A stretch of 24,308 bases of DNA from Synechococcus sp. CO36386bin_37. Lineage in GTDB: Bacteria > Cyanobacteriota > Cyanobacteriia > PCC-6307 > Cyanobiaceae. The position numbers and the translations under genes are program-made. Location of the stretch: the NCBI GenBank assembly GCA_011525445.1, contig WTGE01000341.1:1-24308 (forward strand). The letters run 5' to 3'. The notes below the pieces were generated by a model. That model did not search any database, was not told the origin of the DNA, and was given only the letters and a program-made list of their open reading frames with translations. Positions 8,132 to 16,604 of this stretch are shown piece after piece (the stretch's first letter is position 1; every line of letters starts with the position of its first letter).

Positions 8132-11100
8132 TCAGAACGGACGTTTGTTGAGTTCGTTGGCAGGGTTGTAAGGGATGAAGGGCACTCCAGTTCCTGTGAA
8201 GTTGAAGTCATTGAGGCGGAAGCGGAATCCACCAATGCCTTGATAAGGGTTGAAGTAGAAACCAAAGTCGTAGGAGCGACGTTGCCAGCGCACTTCGATA
8301 TTTGAATCGATGACATCTCCGTAGAATTCAGAGCCAGGATCCACATTGAGACCAATGCCGGCATTCAAAACCAAGGGGCCGGCAATTTGTTGTGTGATGC
8401 CTGCACCAAGAGTTCCAAGATCAATGGCTTGATCAAAATCGAAAGGGCTTGATCCCTGTTTGAGAGTTCCTCCACCAGTAATGGATAGTTGGGTGTAATC
8501 AAGGAAAGGCTTACTGAAAGTTCCCAAGGTGAGGCTGGGTCCTCCACTCAAGCTAATCGTGGTTTGACGCTCACCATCTCCATATGCAGCCAACAATGTG
8601 TTGACATTTGTCCTAAATGATAAGCCAGGAACGATGGCAACTGGTGAATATCGATAGGCTTCTTCTGGAGTTAATGCGGCAGGTTCGCCTCTCCAGATTG
8701 AATAATTTGTGTTTAACGAACCATAAAAATTCGCGCGCCATAAATCCGTCAAATTTTCACTTTCAAATTGTTCTGCCTGATAGTTGCCGGCACCAATTCG
8801 CCAGATGTAATTACTCGATAGTTTCCCGTAAGAAAAGTCACCTCTTTGCTCTAGGAAGCTGCCAAAGGCTGAATAGACATCTGTTTCTCCGAGCGAACCG
8901 TTGTACGCGCGGTAGCGATAAGCCGAGAACAATCTGGCTCTCACGTCACCGATCAGAGGAAGTTCGATGGTCTTTCTTAGCTCAGCCCAGTAGCGACTAC
9001 CATCACTCAAATTGTCAGGGTTAAAGGTGCTGATGTCTGCATTGGCTTCAGCTGTCCAACCCCAGAGTTCACTTTTGAGCTCTGCCTCGAGACCGAATAA
9101 GTCGGCTCCGGTTGTTGGTTGACTGACCTTTTTGCTGTCGATTGAGCTGCCTGGTTTCACGTAACTATTGGTTGAGCCATCAATGGCCCGTTGAACGAGA
9201 AGTTGAGGTTGGAGACTCAGCAGAGTTTTTTGATTGAGTTCAATCGGTCGAAGGGTTCTGCCGATGAAAAATCCATCACGGTCGACGTTATCGATGCCAA
9301 AGACCCAACGATTTTCAACTTCCTCTTCCTTCGTGATGCGCTGGGTCCGACTCACAGGGATTGGAAGGCGCTCTTCAACAATGAGTCGATTTCGAGAGCT
9401 CTTGATGAGAATGTCACCATTGGGTTGATCTTTTGCGATCACATCCTCGGCGTCAATTCTGGTTTGCGCAGGGGTGTAGGGGTCATTTGTGAACCCCATG
9501 CGGTCGGCTGTCCATCCTTCGGGTGTGATCGATACTTTGGCGGCCTGAATGCGCCAGCGGCTGATTTGTCCATCAACCAGTTGAGCTTTCCCGTAGGAGG
9601 GAAGCTGATCGGGACGCACAGATCCGTATTTTGTGCGTACTTCTACTTCTTGATTGGAGAGGCCTTCAAATTCATCATTACCACCAATGCGACGTTCAAT
9701 CGTGAACCGTTGTTGAAGCTGAATGCTGCTGATCCGTTGATCAATCATGGCAATCGCCTGCGCGCGCAGGGCTTCTTGCTCCGCCGGAGAGAGTCCTGAG
9801 AAGCGTGATTGGGCCAGTGATTCAATAGGTTGGATCTTCGGCCTTCCACCTGTGCCGAGCGTGATCTCCTCAAGTTGCTCGTTTAACGTGAGGGTCGGTT
9901 GGCGGGATGCGCGGTCAGGATCGGGACAACCCAACGGTGGCGGAACGTCGGCAATTTGCGGCCCAATCGGATCTTCTCCCCAGCGGTAGCGCAAGCCCAG
10001 GAGGTATGCATTACTGCCTTCTTTCACTCCGCTATATGTGCCGAAAGCACCCGAGCGATGGTGAATTCTTCCGACGAAAGAGAGTTGTTCTGACACGGAT
10101 GCCTCCAGCTCGAAGGCCAGATAGTTCAGCAACTTGGTGTAGTTCTCTCGATAGGTGCGCTCGTAGTTGCTGTTTGATGAGTAAAGACTGATTCCCTCAA
10201 CGAAACCGAAGCTCAGCCAGGGCTGCAGCCAGAGTCTTGCTCCAAGGCCAACAATCGCCTCTCCGAACTGTTGATCCGGTGTGTCGGCATTCGGAACCGC
10301 TTGATTGAAGGGTCCTCCGGGTTGCTTATAGGCTTGATGACCGAAAAGATCAGCCTCCACTTCCAGGGCGAACGGTCCAGCTCGCCAGATTCTTTTTTGC
10401 ATGCTCACACCGAGCAGATATTCGTCACGCATCCGGCCGTTGAAGAGGAACGTGTCCCCGAAGTTGGAATCAATCATTTGACCGCCCCAAGCCGTCACCG
10501 CCCATGGGTGGGGATGCCAATCAGGGATGGGAGGAAGAGGAGTCGGGCAGGCCATGCCTTGATCAGAGGATGTCTCCTCACCTGTGTTGGGAGGTGGCCC
10601 CTCCCACGTCATGGTGGGAGAGATTTCCGATTCCCAAATGCTGTCTCCACTTGCAATGTCGCTGATGTCTTCTGCTGTTCTGCTTCCTAACTCCATGTCG
10701 AGAGCTGTTGGGAATCCCAGGCCTGAACTTTCCAGAACCGGTAGAGGTTGGTTGGAGGGTGGCTCAACAGCTTGCGATGAGGTTTGGAATCCCTCAGACA
10801 GTTCGTCGAGCTCGAGAACGCCGTAAACGTCTTGGAGTTCTCCGCTGTTTTGGATGAGGCTGTAGCGAAGAGTGCTGGCTTGGAAATACTGCGATCCACG
10901 GCGCAAACGAACACTTCCGCGGGCAAACAAAGTATTGAAATTCGTGTCGAATTCGATTCGGTCAGCTTGCAGTGTGCCTCCTCTCAGGCGTGCCTGAACG
11001 TTGCCTTCAGCAACAAAGACGCTTCTGCGGGGGTCAAATGATTGGCGGTCGGATTTGAGTTTGATTTCTTCCGGAGGCTCTAGGCCCAGAGGAAGGCGAG

Positions 11101-11284
11101 GGGAGTCTTTCTTGGCTTTGGGAATGTCAGCGAGAGGTTGTCTCTCAATCCCTGAAGATGCCTCAGTCTGGTCATTCTCAACGCGTCCGGATTCCACCTG
11201 CTGGGAATGGACTGGGAAACCTGTTAGCGCAGCGGCAACAGCCAGCGATCCTGCGATCCTGGTGATGGGGCTAAACGCCGACAA
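8132..11284 (-). CDS. LptD/OstA-like outer-membrane protein with DUF3769-type barrel region
   Basis: A 1050-residue protein. An N-terminal signal peptide (about 10-28, RIAGSLAVAAALTGFPVHSQ) precedes an OstA/LptA-like beta-jellyroll segment near 75-155 (FVAEGNVQARLRGG, ADRIEFDTNFNTLFARGSVRLRRG). A Pro/Ser/Glu-rich stretch is followed by a long region of alternating aromatic and polar strands that ends in a terminal Phe (NELNKRPF), as expected for a beta-barrel recognised by the BAM machinery. This matches the large cyanobacterial proteins annotated as DUF3769, considered LptD-like and so likely to deliver lipopolysaccharide to the outer leaflet. The start is a TTG, since an in-frame TGA lies just upstream and the signal peptide begins directly after it. 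There is no clear Shine-Dalgarno, so the start is less certain than the family. Confidence 0.85.
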   Translation of the reverse strand: MSAFSPITRIAGSLAVAAALTGFPVHSQQVESGRVENDQTEASSGIERQPLADIPKAKKDSPRLPLGLEPPEEIKLKSDRQSFDPRRSVFVAEGNVQARLRGGTLQADRIEFDTNFNTLFARGSVRLRRGSQYFQASTLRYSLIQNSGELQDVYGVLELDELSEGFQTSSQAVEPPSNQPLPVLESSGLGFPTALDMELGSRTAEDISDIASGDSIWESEISPTMTWEGPPPNTGEETSSDQGMACPTPLPPIPDWHPHPWAVTAWGGQMIDSNFGDTFLFNGRMRDEYLLGVSMQKRIWRAGPFALEVEADLFGHQAYKQPGGPFNQAVPNADTPDQQFGEAIVGLGARLWLQPWLSFGFVEGISLYSSNSNYERTYRENYTKLLNYLAFELEASVSEQLSFVGRIHHRSGAFGTYSGVKEGSNAYLLGLRYRWGEDPIGPQIADVPPPLGCPDPDRASRQPTLTLNEQLEEITLGTGGRPKIQPIESLAQSRFSGLSPAEQEALRAQAIAMIDQRISSIQLQQRFTIERRIGGNDEFEGLSNQEVEVRTKYGSVRPDQLPSYGKAQLVDGQISRWRIQAAKVSITPEGWTADRMGFTNDPYTPAQTRIDAEDVIAKDQPNGDILIKSSRNRLIVEERLPIPVSRTQRITKEEEVENRWVFGIDNVDRDGFFIGRTLRPIELNQKTLLSLQPQLLVQRAIDGSTNSYVKPGSSIDSKKVSQPTTGADLFGLEAELKSELWGWTAEANADISTFNPDNLSDGSRYWAELRKTIELPLIGDVRARLFSAYRYRAYNGSLGETDVYSAFGSFLEQRGDFSYGKLSSNYIWRIGAGNYQAEQFESENLTDLWRANFYGSLNTNYSIWRGEPAALTPEEAYRYSPVAIVPGLSFRTNVNTLLAAYGDGERQTTISLSGGPSLTLGTFSKPFLDYTQLSITGGGTLKQGSSPFDFDQAIDLGTLGAGITQQIAGPLVLNAGIGLNVDPGSEFYGDVIDSNIEVRWQRRSYDFGFYFNPYQGIGGFRFRLNDFNFTGTGVPFIPYNPANELNKRPF

Positions 11285-11364
11285 AAGGAATCAGCAGTGG
11301 CCGGTGATCCTGCCACGTGGGCGAAGGTTGTGACGTGAGGTCCAACCAGTGCTAAGCGTGACCC

Positions 11365-11377
11365 TCAGGAGACCTGA
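11365..11377 (-). terminator. Small stem-loop just after psbI
   Basis: TCAGG-AGA-CCTGA (11365-11377) is a perfect five-base stem with a three-base loop, beginning two bases after the psbI stop. No T run follows. It is more likely to be a 3'-end stabiliser or weak terminator than a strong one. Confidence 0.3.
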
Positions 11378-11378
11378 A

Positions 11379-11498
11379 TCAATCTTCGAGATCTTTGCGA
11401 CTGGGGGTGCGGCTTGGATCACTGGCAAGGAAGCCGAAGATAAAGATGCCTAGAAAGAAAAAGACGACGGAATAAACCGAAATCTTGAGGGCAAGCAT
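11379..11498 (-). CDS. psbI: Photosystem II reaction centre protein I
   Basis: A 39-residue single-span thylakoid protein beginning [17 protein letters not shown] and ending [14 protein letters not shown]. This is a nearly textbook PsbI, with a short lumenal N-terminus, one helix at about 6-25, and a charged stromal tail carrying the RTPxRKDLE motif. PsbI binds next to D1 and CP43 and helps early photosystem II assembly. The gene is on the minus strand and points at the DUF3769 gene, whose start is 94 bases downstream. The 61-base gap to the divergent mannosidase gene must hold the promoters of both; TAGGAT on the minus strand near 11530-11535 is a possible -10 box, but I cannot support it further. 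Confidence 0.96.
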   Translation of the reverse strand: MLALKISVYSVVFFFLGIFIFGFLASDPSRTPSRKDLED

Positions 11499-11559
11499 GG
11501 CAACCGACCGGCGTCAGAAAATTTGAACGCCATCCTATGGCGGATGATGAAACATCACG

Positions 11560-14500
11560 ATGGAGAAGCCTCTGCAAGCATCGGGATCGGAGTGGATTGA
11601 AACGTTTCGATGCCGGAGCCGCTGCGATCTGCTCCCAAAATGGTGGCGACATGGCGATCGCGAACGACACTCGGTTCTGGCCGATCCATGGGGGAGACTC
11701 CATCGTCCTGACTGGGCTGAGCGTGGACTTCTCATTTGGCCCCGCGGTGGTCAGTGGCTCCACCTTGAACAGAACTTGGTGTGTCCCAGCTCCTGGCCAG
11801 AGGCCAGAATGTGCTGCCAGCGACTTGTTCTGAGTTGGTGGGCCGATGCGGTTCGCCTATGGGTGGATGGGGTCCTGGTCCATGAAGGTGATTTGTTCGA
11901 TACGCGCTGCCGCTGGCTCCTGCCAGCGGATTGGAGGGAACAGTCGAGTCTGCGAATTGAGTTGGAATTGCGCAGTCCTTGTCATGACGACGGTGCGCTA
12001 ATTCAGAGTGCGCTTGTTCAGGAACCCCTCACTCCAGAATGTGATTCGGATCGGGTGATGGTTCCCGATGCACTGGCTCTCGCCGCTGCAGGAGGTGAGT
12101 CGCTTCCGGATAACGTCTTGTCCTGCAACCCAAAGTCAAAAGGCGCGCTTGATTTGGTGGAGCGCTTCTTGCAGACCTGCTCCAAGCCAGTGGGCACGAT
12201 GCATTGGGTGGGGCATGCCCATTTGGACCTGGCTTGGCTCTGGCCCGTGGCAGATACCTGGCAGGCAGCTGTTCGTACGTTCAGCTCTGCGCTTGATCTG
12301 ATGGAGCGCTACCCGCAGTTGCATTTCGCACATTCAACACCGGCGCTGTACGCCTGGTTGGAACGTCATCGTCCTGACTTGCATGACCGGATTCAAAAGG
12401 CCAGTCGAAACGGGCGATGGGAACCAATCAATGGCCCCTGGGTCGAGAGCGATTGTGTCTTGGTGAGCACAGCGTCGTTGTCCCGGCAGTTTTCTCTTGG
12501 CCAGGAGGACAGTCAGTCCCGTTTCCCGGAATGGCGACATGACTTGGCTTGGTTGCCTGACAGCTTTGGGTTTGCGGCAGGGCTCCCAGCCGTTGCGGTA
12601 GCGAATGGTGTGCGTTGGTTTTGTACGCACAAGTTGGCTTGGAATGCTCAGAACCGCTTCCCTCATCGCCTGTTTCGCTGGCGCAGCCGAGGAGGTTCGG
12701 AAGTCATGGCGTTGATGTTGCCAGCCATAGGAACCGATGGTGATCCTATTGCGATGGCAGCAGAGCATCACGAATTTCAACGTGCTACAGCTTTGGAGAC
12801 CTCCATCTGGCTTCCAGGAGTTGGAGATCACGGTGGTGGTCCAACTGCAGAGATGCTCGACCATCTCAAGCTGTGGCAAGGACAATCACAGTCTGTAACG
12901 CAGCAGCCTGGCACTCTCCGCTCCTATCTCGAGCTTCTAGAGCCTGTTCAATCAAGGTTGCCGGTATGGCGTGATGAGCTTTATCTGGAGCTGCATCGTG
13001 GTTGTGCAACAAGTCGCCCTGATCAGAAGCGTCACAATCGCAGCCTTGAGCGACTTCTTCGTGAGGCTGAGCTTGCTGTAGCACTGCTTGGTGCAGGGGC
13101 CGATGAATGCGTGCCCAGCCATGGCCATGCGAGCGATTGGCGCCCTCTTTTGTTTCATCAGTTTCATGACATTCTTCCTGGCACCTCAATTCCCGAGGTG
13201 TTTGAGCAGGCTGAACCTGTCTGGCGTGATGCGCGTCGTCGCGCGTCACGCTGTCGAGACCAGCTCTTAAGTCATCTCTTTAAAGCAAAGGAACACGGGG
13301 CAACTCCCGACTCTCATCGAACGCGATGGACTTGGTGCGGAATGCAGCCGCTGTCGCATTGGTCTCCCTTGGTGCGTTTGCCTAAGGGAGCATGGTCAAC
13401 TGATGGCCAGGTTCTTCCCTCACAGAAAGCGTCTTCGGGGGGGGTTTGGGTTCAATTACCTCGTTGCAAAGGTGTTTGTGCACTGCCGCTCCTGCGCAGC
13501 AGTGAGTCTGCCGAGACTGACGTACAGATTCGTTATCCAGTCTGTGTCGAGCTTGAAGCGTCCGGAATGTGGACGTTGAGCAACGGATTGTTGTCGGTGG
13601 ATTTGAGTACCCAGGGGTTGATGCAGCTCCGTGATTCCACAGGGGTGCCACAGCTTTTCAATCCAATGCGTTTGCAGCGGTTTTGTGATCGCGGGGAATT
13701 TTGGGATGCCTGGGATATTGCCTCGGATTACCGCCAGCATCCTCTTCCGATGTCTCAGCACTTTGAGGCAGACCTGGTGGAATCAGGCCCTCTGGCAGCT
13801 CGGATCGTTTTGAGGTCGGTGGTTGGAATGAGCAAAGTTCGTCTTGACTTTCTTTTGAAGGCGGATTGCCCCTGGCTTGAGGTTCAAATCAGCGTCCATT
13901 GGCAGCAGACCCACGAATTGTTGAGATTGGAACTGCCGCTGGATCAGCCTTCCGTGCGTTGGGCCGCGGATACCAGTGGTGGTGTCCTTGAGCGTCCAAC
14001 GCAATCGTGCACTCCGTTTGAACGAGAACGCTGGGAATTGCCTGTGATTTCTTGGATGGCATCTGAAGCGAAGGCTCCTGGCGGAGGGATGGCTGTTTTG
14101 CTGGACGGTCCCCAGGGTGTTGATGCAACAACAGAACATCTGGGAGTGTCCTTGCTTCGCGGTCCCACATGGCCTGATCCCTCCGCCGATGCTGGATGGC
14201 ACCGCCATCGCGTGGGTTTAATGCCTCACAAGCGCGGCTGGAACAGGGCAGGAATTCCTCAGGCCGCACTTCGATTCAGAGAACCTGGTTGGATTGGAGT
14301 GGTACCTCTACCAAAGCAATGGCAAGGCATACCTCCAATGCCGCTTGGCCTCGTGCCGGTTTCCATCAGACGTGCGGACCCTGAACACACGAGTGGAGAA
14401 GCTCTTCAGGTGGAACTTCTGAACCCCGGGCCAGCGCGTCAACGTTGGAACGTTGGACCTCTGTGGAAGTTCAGTACTGATAATGAAAGTGTTCCCAAAT

Positions 14501-14565
14501 CAATATGGGAGGTTCTCCCCGGTCAATTGATCACACTACGGATGGAAAGAATTCAATCCTCATGA
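11560..14565 (+). CDS. Glycoside hydrolase family 38 alpha-mannosidase-like protein
   Basis: A 1001-residue protein with no signal peptide, so probably cytoplasmic. After an N-terminal beta-rich domain (to about 205), the GH38 catalytic domain starts at [13 protein letters not shown] (about 217-229), whose His and Asp bind the catalytic zinc. [14 protein letters not shown] and [14 protein letters not shown] follow. WLPDSFGF (about 331-338) carries the expected nucleophile Asp334. Further landmarks are [13 protein letters not shown] and a long C-terminal beta-sandwich region. GH38 enzymes release alpha-mannose from glycans or mannosyl conjugates by a retaining mechanism. The layout suggests the cytosolic/vacuolar class; the substrate is unknown. 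It stands between psbI and psbN, and its stop overlaps the convergent psbN by 13 bases. Confidence 0.9.
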   Translation: MEKPLQASGSEWIETFRCRSRCDLLPKWWRHGDRERHSVLADPWGRLHRPDWAERGLLIWPRGGQWLHLEQNLVCPSSWPEARMCCQRLVLSWWADAVRLWVDGVLVHEGDLFDTRCRWLLPADWREQSSLRIELELRSPCHDDGALIQSALVQEPLTPECDSDRVMVPDALALAAAGGESLPDNVLSCNPKSKGALDLVERFLQTCSKPVGTMHWVGHAHLDLAWLWPVADTWQAAVRTFSSALDLMERYPQLHFAHSTPALYAWLERHRPDLHDRIQKASRNGRWEPINGPWVESDCVLVSTASLSRQFSLGQEDSQSRFPEWRHDLAWLPDSFGFAAGLPAVAVANGVRWFCTHKLAWNAQNRFPHRLFRWRSRGGSEVMALMLPAIGTDGDPIAMAAEHHEFQRATALETSIWLPGVGDHGGGPTAEMLDHLKLWQGQSQSVTQQPGTLRSYLELLEPVQSRLPVWRDELYLELHRGCATSRPDQKRHNRSLERLLREAELAVALLGAGADECVPSHGHASDWRPLLFHQFHDILPGTSIPEVFEQAEPVWRDARRRASRCRDQLLSHLFKAKEHGATPDSHRTRWTWCGMQPLSHWSPLVRLPKGAWSTDGQVLPSQKASSGGVWVQLPRCKGVCALPLLRSSESAETDVQIRYPVCVELEASGMWTLSNGLLSVDLSTQGLMQLRDSTGVPQLFNPMRLQRFCDRGEFWDAWDIASDYRQHPLPMSQHFEADLVESGPLAARIVLRSVVGMSKVRLDFLLKADCPWLEVQISVHWQQTHELLRLELPLDQPSVRWAADTSGGVLERPTQSCTPFERERWELPVISWMASEAKAPGGGMAVLLDGPQGVDATTEHLGVSLLRGPTWPDPSADAGWHRHRVGLMPHKRGWNRAGIPQAALRFREPGWIGVVPLPKQWQGIPPMPLGLVPVSIRRADPEHTSGEALQVELLNPGPARQRWNVGPLWKFSTDNESVPKSIWEVLPGQLITLRMERIQSS

Positions 14566-14693
14566 TCATCGAAAGGGTCATCGAGATTTTTGGATGGAGG
14601 CCCGAAGGCGGTGTAGACCCCCAAACCGGTCAGTCCGAGTAGTGCAGCTAGGACTGCAAGCGCTACGGACATAGCGGGGGACGAAGTTTCCAT
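14553..14693 (-). CDS. psbN: PsbN, photosystem II assembly protein
   Basis: A 46-residue single-span protein starting [20 protein letters not shown] and continuing [20 protein letters not shown]. This is the diagnostic PsbN sequence. PsbN is not a stable photosystem II subunit but is needed for assembly or repair of reaction-centre complexes. GGAG lies seven bases upstream of its ATG. It is transcribed divergently from psbH, the arrangement conserved in cyanobacteria and plastids, with an 86-base shared intergenic region. Its last codons overlap the end of the GH38 gene on the other strand. Confidence 0.96.
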
Positions 14694-14779
14694 CACAACT
14701 CTCCACAGGATCGGCCGTTTTACGGTCCACAGCCCCTACAGTATCGGGACTTCACTCCACCCGAGACCTCAGCGCTGTC

Positions 14780-14986
14780 ATGGCTCAACGCACCCGTCTG
14801 GGAGATTTGCTCCGCCCCTTGAATTCGGAATACGGCAAGGTCGTTCCAGGATGGGGAACCACTCCAGTCATGGGCATCTTTATGGCCCTTTTTCTCGTGT
14901 TCTTGCTGATCATTCTTCAGCTCTACAACAAGTCATTGATTCTTGAGGGCATCAATGTCAATTGGAACGGCTTGGGTTTGGGTTGA
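14780..14986 (+). CDS. psbH: Photosystem II protein H
   Basis: A 68-residue protein with an N-terminal stromal segment ([20 protein letters not shown]), [12 protein letters not shown] before the single membrane helix (about 32-50), and a C-terminal tail [13 protein letters not shown]. This is the standard cyanobacterial PsbH, without the N-terminal phosphorylated extension of plants. It sits beside CP47 and influences bicarbonate binding and electron transfer at the acceptor side. There is no clear Shine-Dalgarno. TACAGT at 14737-14742 is a possible -10 box about 38 bases upstream of the start codon, without a clear -35. tatA begins nine bases after its stop, so it probably heads an operon. 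Confidence 0.97.
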
Positions 14987-14995
14987 TCGTCGTTC

Positions 14996-15307
14996 ATGAA
15001 CGTCTTCGGTATTGGCCTTCCAGAGATGGCCGTCATTGCAGCGGTCGCACTTCTGGTTTTTGGTCCCAAGCGATTACCAGAATTCGGTCGAACTCTCGGA
15101 AAGACTCTTAAGGGCTTTCAATCCGCCTCCAAAGAGTTTGAAAAGGAAATCAATAAGGCGATGGCGGAACCTGATTCTGGAGAGGATCAGGTGAAATCCC
15201 TTGAGAGCGGCACTAATCACCAGCCTTTCTCTCAAATTAATAATTCGGTTGCAGAAGAATCAAACATTCCTTCCTCCACTTCAGTACCGAGCGATGAATC
15301 GCGGTGA
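14996..15307 (+). CDS. tatA: Twin-arginine translocase subunit TatA/TatE-type
   Basis: A 103-residue protein with the TatA plan. It has a short N-terminal membrane helix (about 5-20, LPEMAVIAAVALLVFGPKRL), the FGP hinge, an amphipathic helix (LPEFGRTLGKTLKGFQSA), and an acidic, disordered tail. TatA forms the size-variable channel that exports folded proteins with twin-arginine signals across thylakoid and plasma membranes. TatB-like function is possible, since many cyanobacteria use closely related proteins for both. It lies nine bases after psbH, and its last fourteen bases overlap the pth start. Confidence 0.92.
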   Translation: MNVFGIGLPEMAVIAAVALLVFGPKRLPEFGRTLGKTLKGFQSASKEFEKEINKAMAEPDSGEDQVKSLESGTNHQPFSQINNSVAEESNIPSSTSVPSDESR

Positions 15308-15917
15308 TCTTCACCTCGTCGTTGGTTTAGGGAATCCGGGCAATCGCTATGCCAATACGCGTCATAACATCGGCTTTATGGCCCTTCAGCGTTTTGCCTC
15401 AAGTGAAGGTGCAGGTTTTCGATCAATGCCAAAGCTACGCGGAGAGTTGGCTGATGTTGGTGTTGGTAAGACGAGATTGAGACTCCTCATGCCACAGACA
15501 TTCATGAATGACAGTGGTCGTTCCATCCGTGCATCTTTGGATTGGTTTGGATTAGAGGTCAATCAAATGCTGATATTGGTTGATGATATGGATCTTCCAC
15601 TCGGCCGGTTGCGCTTACGTGCCCGTGGATCTGCAGGAGGTCACAATGGACTGAAAAGTACGATTCAACACCTGGGCACACAAGATTTCGCACGCTTGCG
15701 GATTGGTATTGGAGCACCTGGCCGAAATCCCAGTGAAAGGAAAGCACGGACGGTGTCTCATGTGCTCGGGGCGTTCAGCCGGGAAGAAGAGCCATTGCTC
15801 AACAAGATTCTCGATGAAGTGGTTGGTGGTCTGGGCAGGATTCAGTGTGAAGGTCTCGACCTGGCGGGCAATTACTTGAATGGACTCCAGTTGGCTCCCT
15901 CCAAAGCCGGGGTCTGA
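15294..15917 (+). CDS. pth: Peptidyl-tRNA hydrolase
   Basis: A 207-residue enzyme that cleaves peptidyl-tRNAs dropped from stalled ribosomes and recycles tRNA. It shows GLGNPGNRYANTRHNIGF (about 11-28) with catalytic His24, PQTFMNDSG (68-75), LVDDMDLPLGRLRLR (95-109) and GSAGGHNGLKS (112-122), all family hallmarks. The ATG at 15294 was chosen because the homology begins immediately after it; the open frame further upstream is only the out-of-frame shadow of tatA. It overlaps tatA by 14 bases and the next gene by one base, which indicates translational coupling. Confidence 0.96.
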   Translation: MNRGDLHLVVGLGNPGNRYANTRHNIGFMALQRFASSEGAGFRSMPKLRGELADVGVGKTRLRLLMPQTFMNDSGRSIRASLDWFGLEVNQMLILVDDMDLPLGRLRLRARGSAGGHNGLKSTIQHLGTQDFARLRIGIGAPGRNPSERKARTVSHVLGAFSREEEPLLNKILDEVVGGLGRIQCEGLDLAGNYLNGLQLAPSKAGV

Positions 15918-16174
15918 TGGCAGCTCTGCCTGTCACCACCGCTCATCTGCGGGTTCAGCGTCAGAGTTTCTCCGATCAGTGCCTTGAAGGGGATGTTCAG
16001 GCTGGTGGATTTAACTGGCAGTTCAGTTGGTTTTTTGATCGGGGTGAGCTGTGTGTGGAGCCCTCTCTTGGGCGCGCATTGATCCAAGACGCGCTGCTGC
16101 GCTTCCTAATGAAATCCGACTATCACCTCGAACCTGGAGGTGACTACACCTTCACTGTGAGGGCTCGTTTTTAA
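15917..16174 (+). CDS. DUF3146-like small conserved cyanobacterial protein
   Basis: An 85-residue soluble protein of unknown function. The sequence (FNWQFSWFFDRGELCVEPS, then GRALIQDALLRFL and LEPGGDYTFTVRARF) matches my recollection of the short cyanobacterial family DUF3146; this is from memory and unverified. The predicted structure is alternating beta strands with one helix. No catalytic motif is apparent. Its ATG overlaps the pth stop in TGATG, so it is almost certainly translated from the pth message. Its last 23 bases overlap the 3' end of the convergent YqgF-like gene. Confidence 0.75.
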   Translation: MAALPVTTAHLRVQRQSFSDQCLEGDVQAGGFNWQFSWFFDRGELCVEPSLGRALIQDALLRFLMKSDYHLEPGGDYTFTVRARF

Positions 16175-16604
16175 ATGGGTCTGAACCTGGCCATTGCAAT
16201 GATCGACCGAGATAATCCTCGAGTATGAGGAGTGCAGCGATGGCATCGAGATCGCTGGAGGGCATGCGTAGTCCAGCTGGAAGTAGACGTTTCCATCCTC
16301 GTGCTGGCCACAATTGCCAGTAACGATCTCTGGCGCGAAGGGTTGTGCCTGTTTCGTCGACGATGTGAATGGTCAGGTCTCGCGGAAGCTTTTGCAGCCA
16401 GTTTGTGCTGCTTGTGCCGTTACCGATGATCAACTCATCCAGCCGTGCTTGATCGAGTTGCGCCTGCACTGTCCACTGACGAAGCTGATTCAGCACTGCT
16501 GGGTTTGGCAGCACCCTGCCTTGAAGGACAGTGTCCGTTGCAGTGTCTGCTAGAAGCAGCCCACATTTGTTTCTGCCTGGATCTAAAGCCACGATGCGTG
16601 TCAT
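16152..16604 (-). CDS. YqgF/RuvC-like RNase H-fold nuclease
   Basis: A 150-residue protein. It has the acidic pattern of the RuvC-like superfamily: Asp8 in IVALDPGRNKCG, the strand DELIIGNGTSS (56-66), Glu84 in IVDETGTTLRARDRYW, and Asp118/Asp120 in SSDLDAIAALLIL. The family includes RuvX/YqgF, which processes the 5' end of pre-16S rRNA, but this is a divergent cyanobacterial branch, so RNA versus DNA substrate is open. The start overlaps the stop of the upstream DUF3084 gene by four bases (ATGA), a strong sign of co-translation. Its 3' end overlaps the convergent DUF3146-like gene. Confidence 0.8.
   Translation of the reverse strand: MTRIVALDPGRNKCGLLLADTATDTVLQGRVLPNPAVLNQLRQWTVQAQLDQARLDELIIGNGTSSTNWLQKLPRDLTIHIVDETGTTLRARDRYWQLWPARGWKRLLPAGLRMPSSDLDAIAALLILEDYLGRSLQWPGSDPFKNEPSQ

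Noticed and set aside
9191..9799. 202-codon open frame on the plus strand
   Set aside because: It lies wholly antisense to the LptD-like gene, whose frame has clear family features; no ribosome site or recognisable domain on the plus strand.
12334..12885. 183-codon minus-strand frame opposite the GH38 gene
   Set aside because: The sense strand carries the GH38 catalytic motifs; the antisense product resembles nothing.
14700..14779. Defined -35/-10 promoters for psbH and psbN
   Set aside because: TACAGT at 14737-14742 can be read as a -10 box for psbH, and its reverse side as one for psbN, but no convincing -35 accompanies either.
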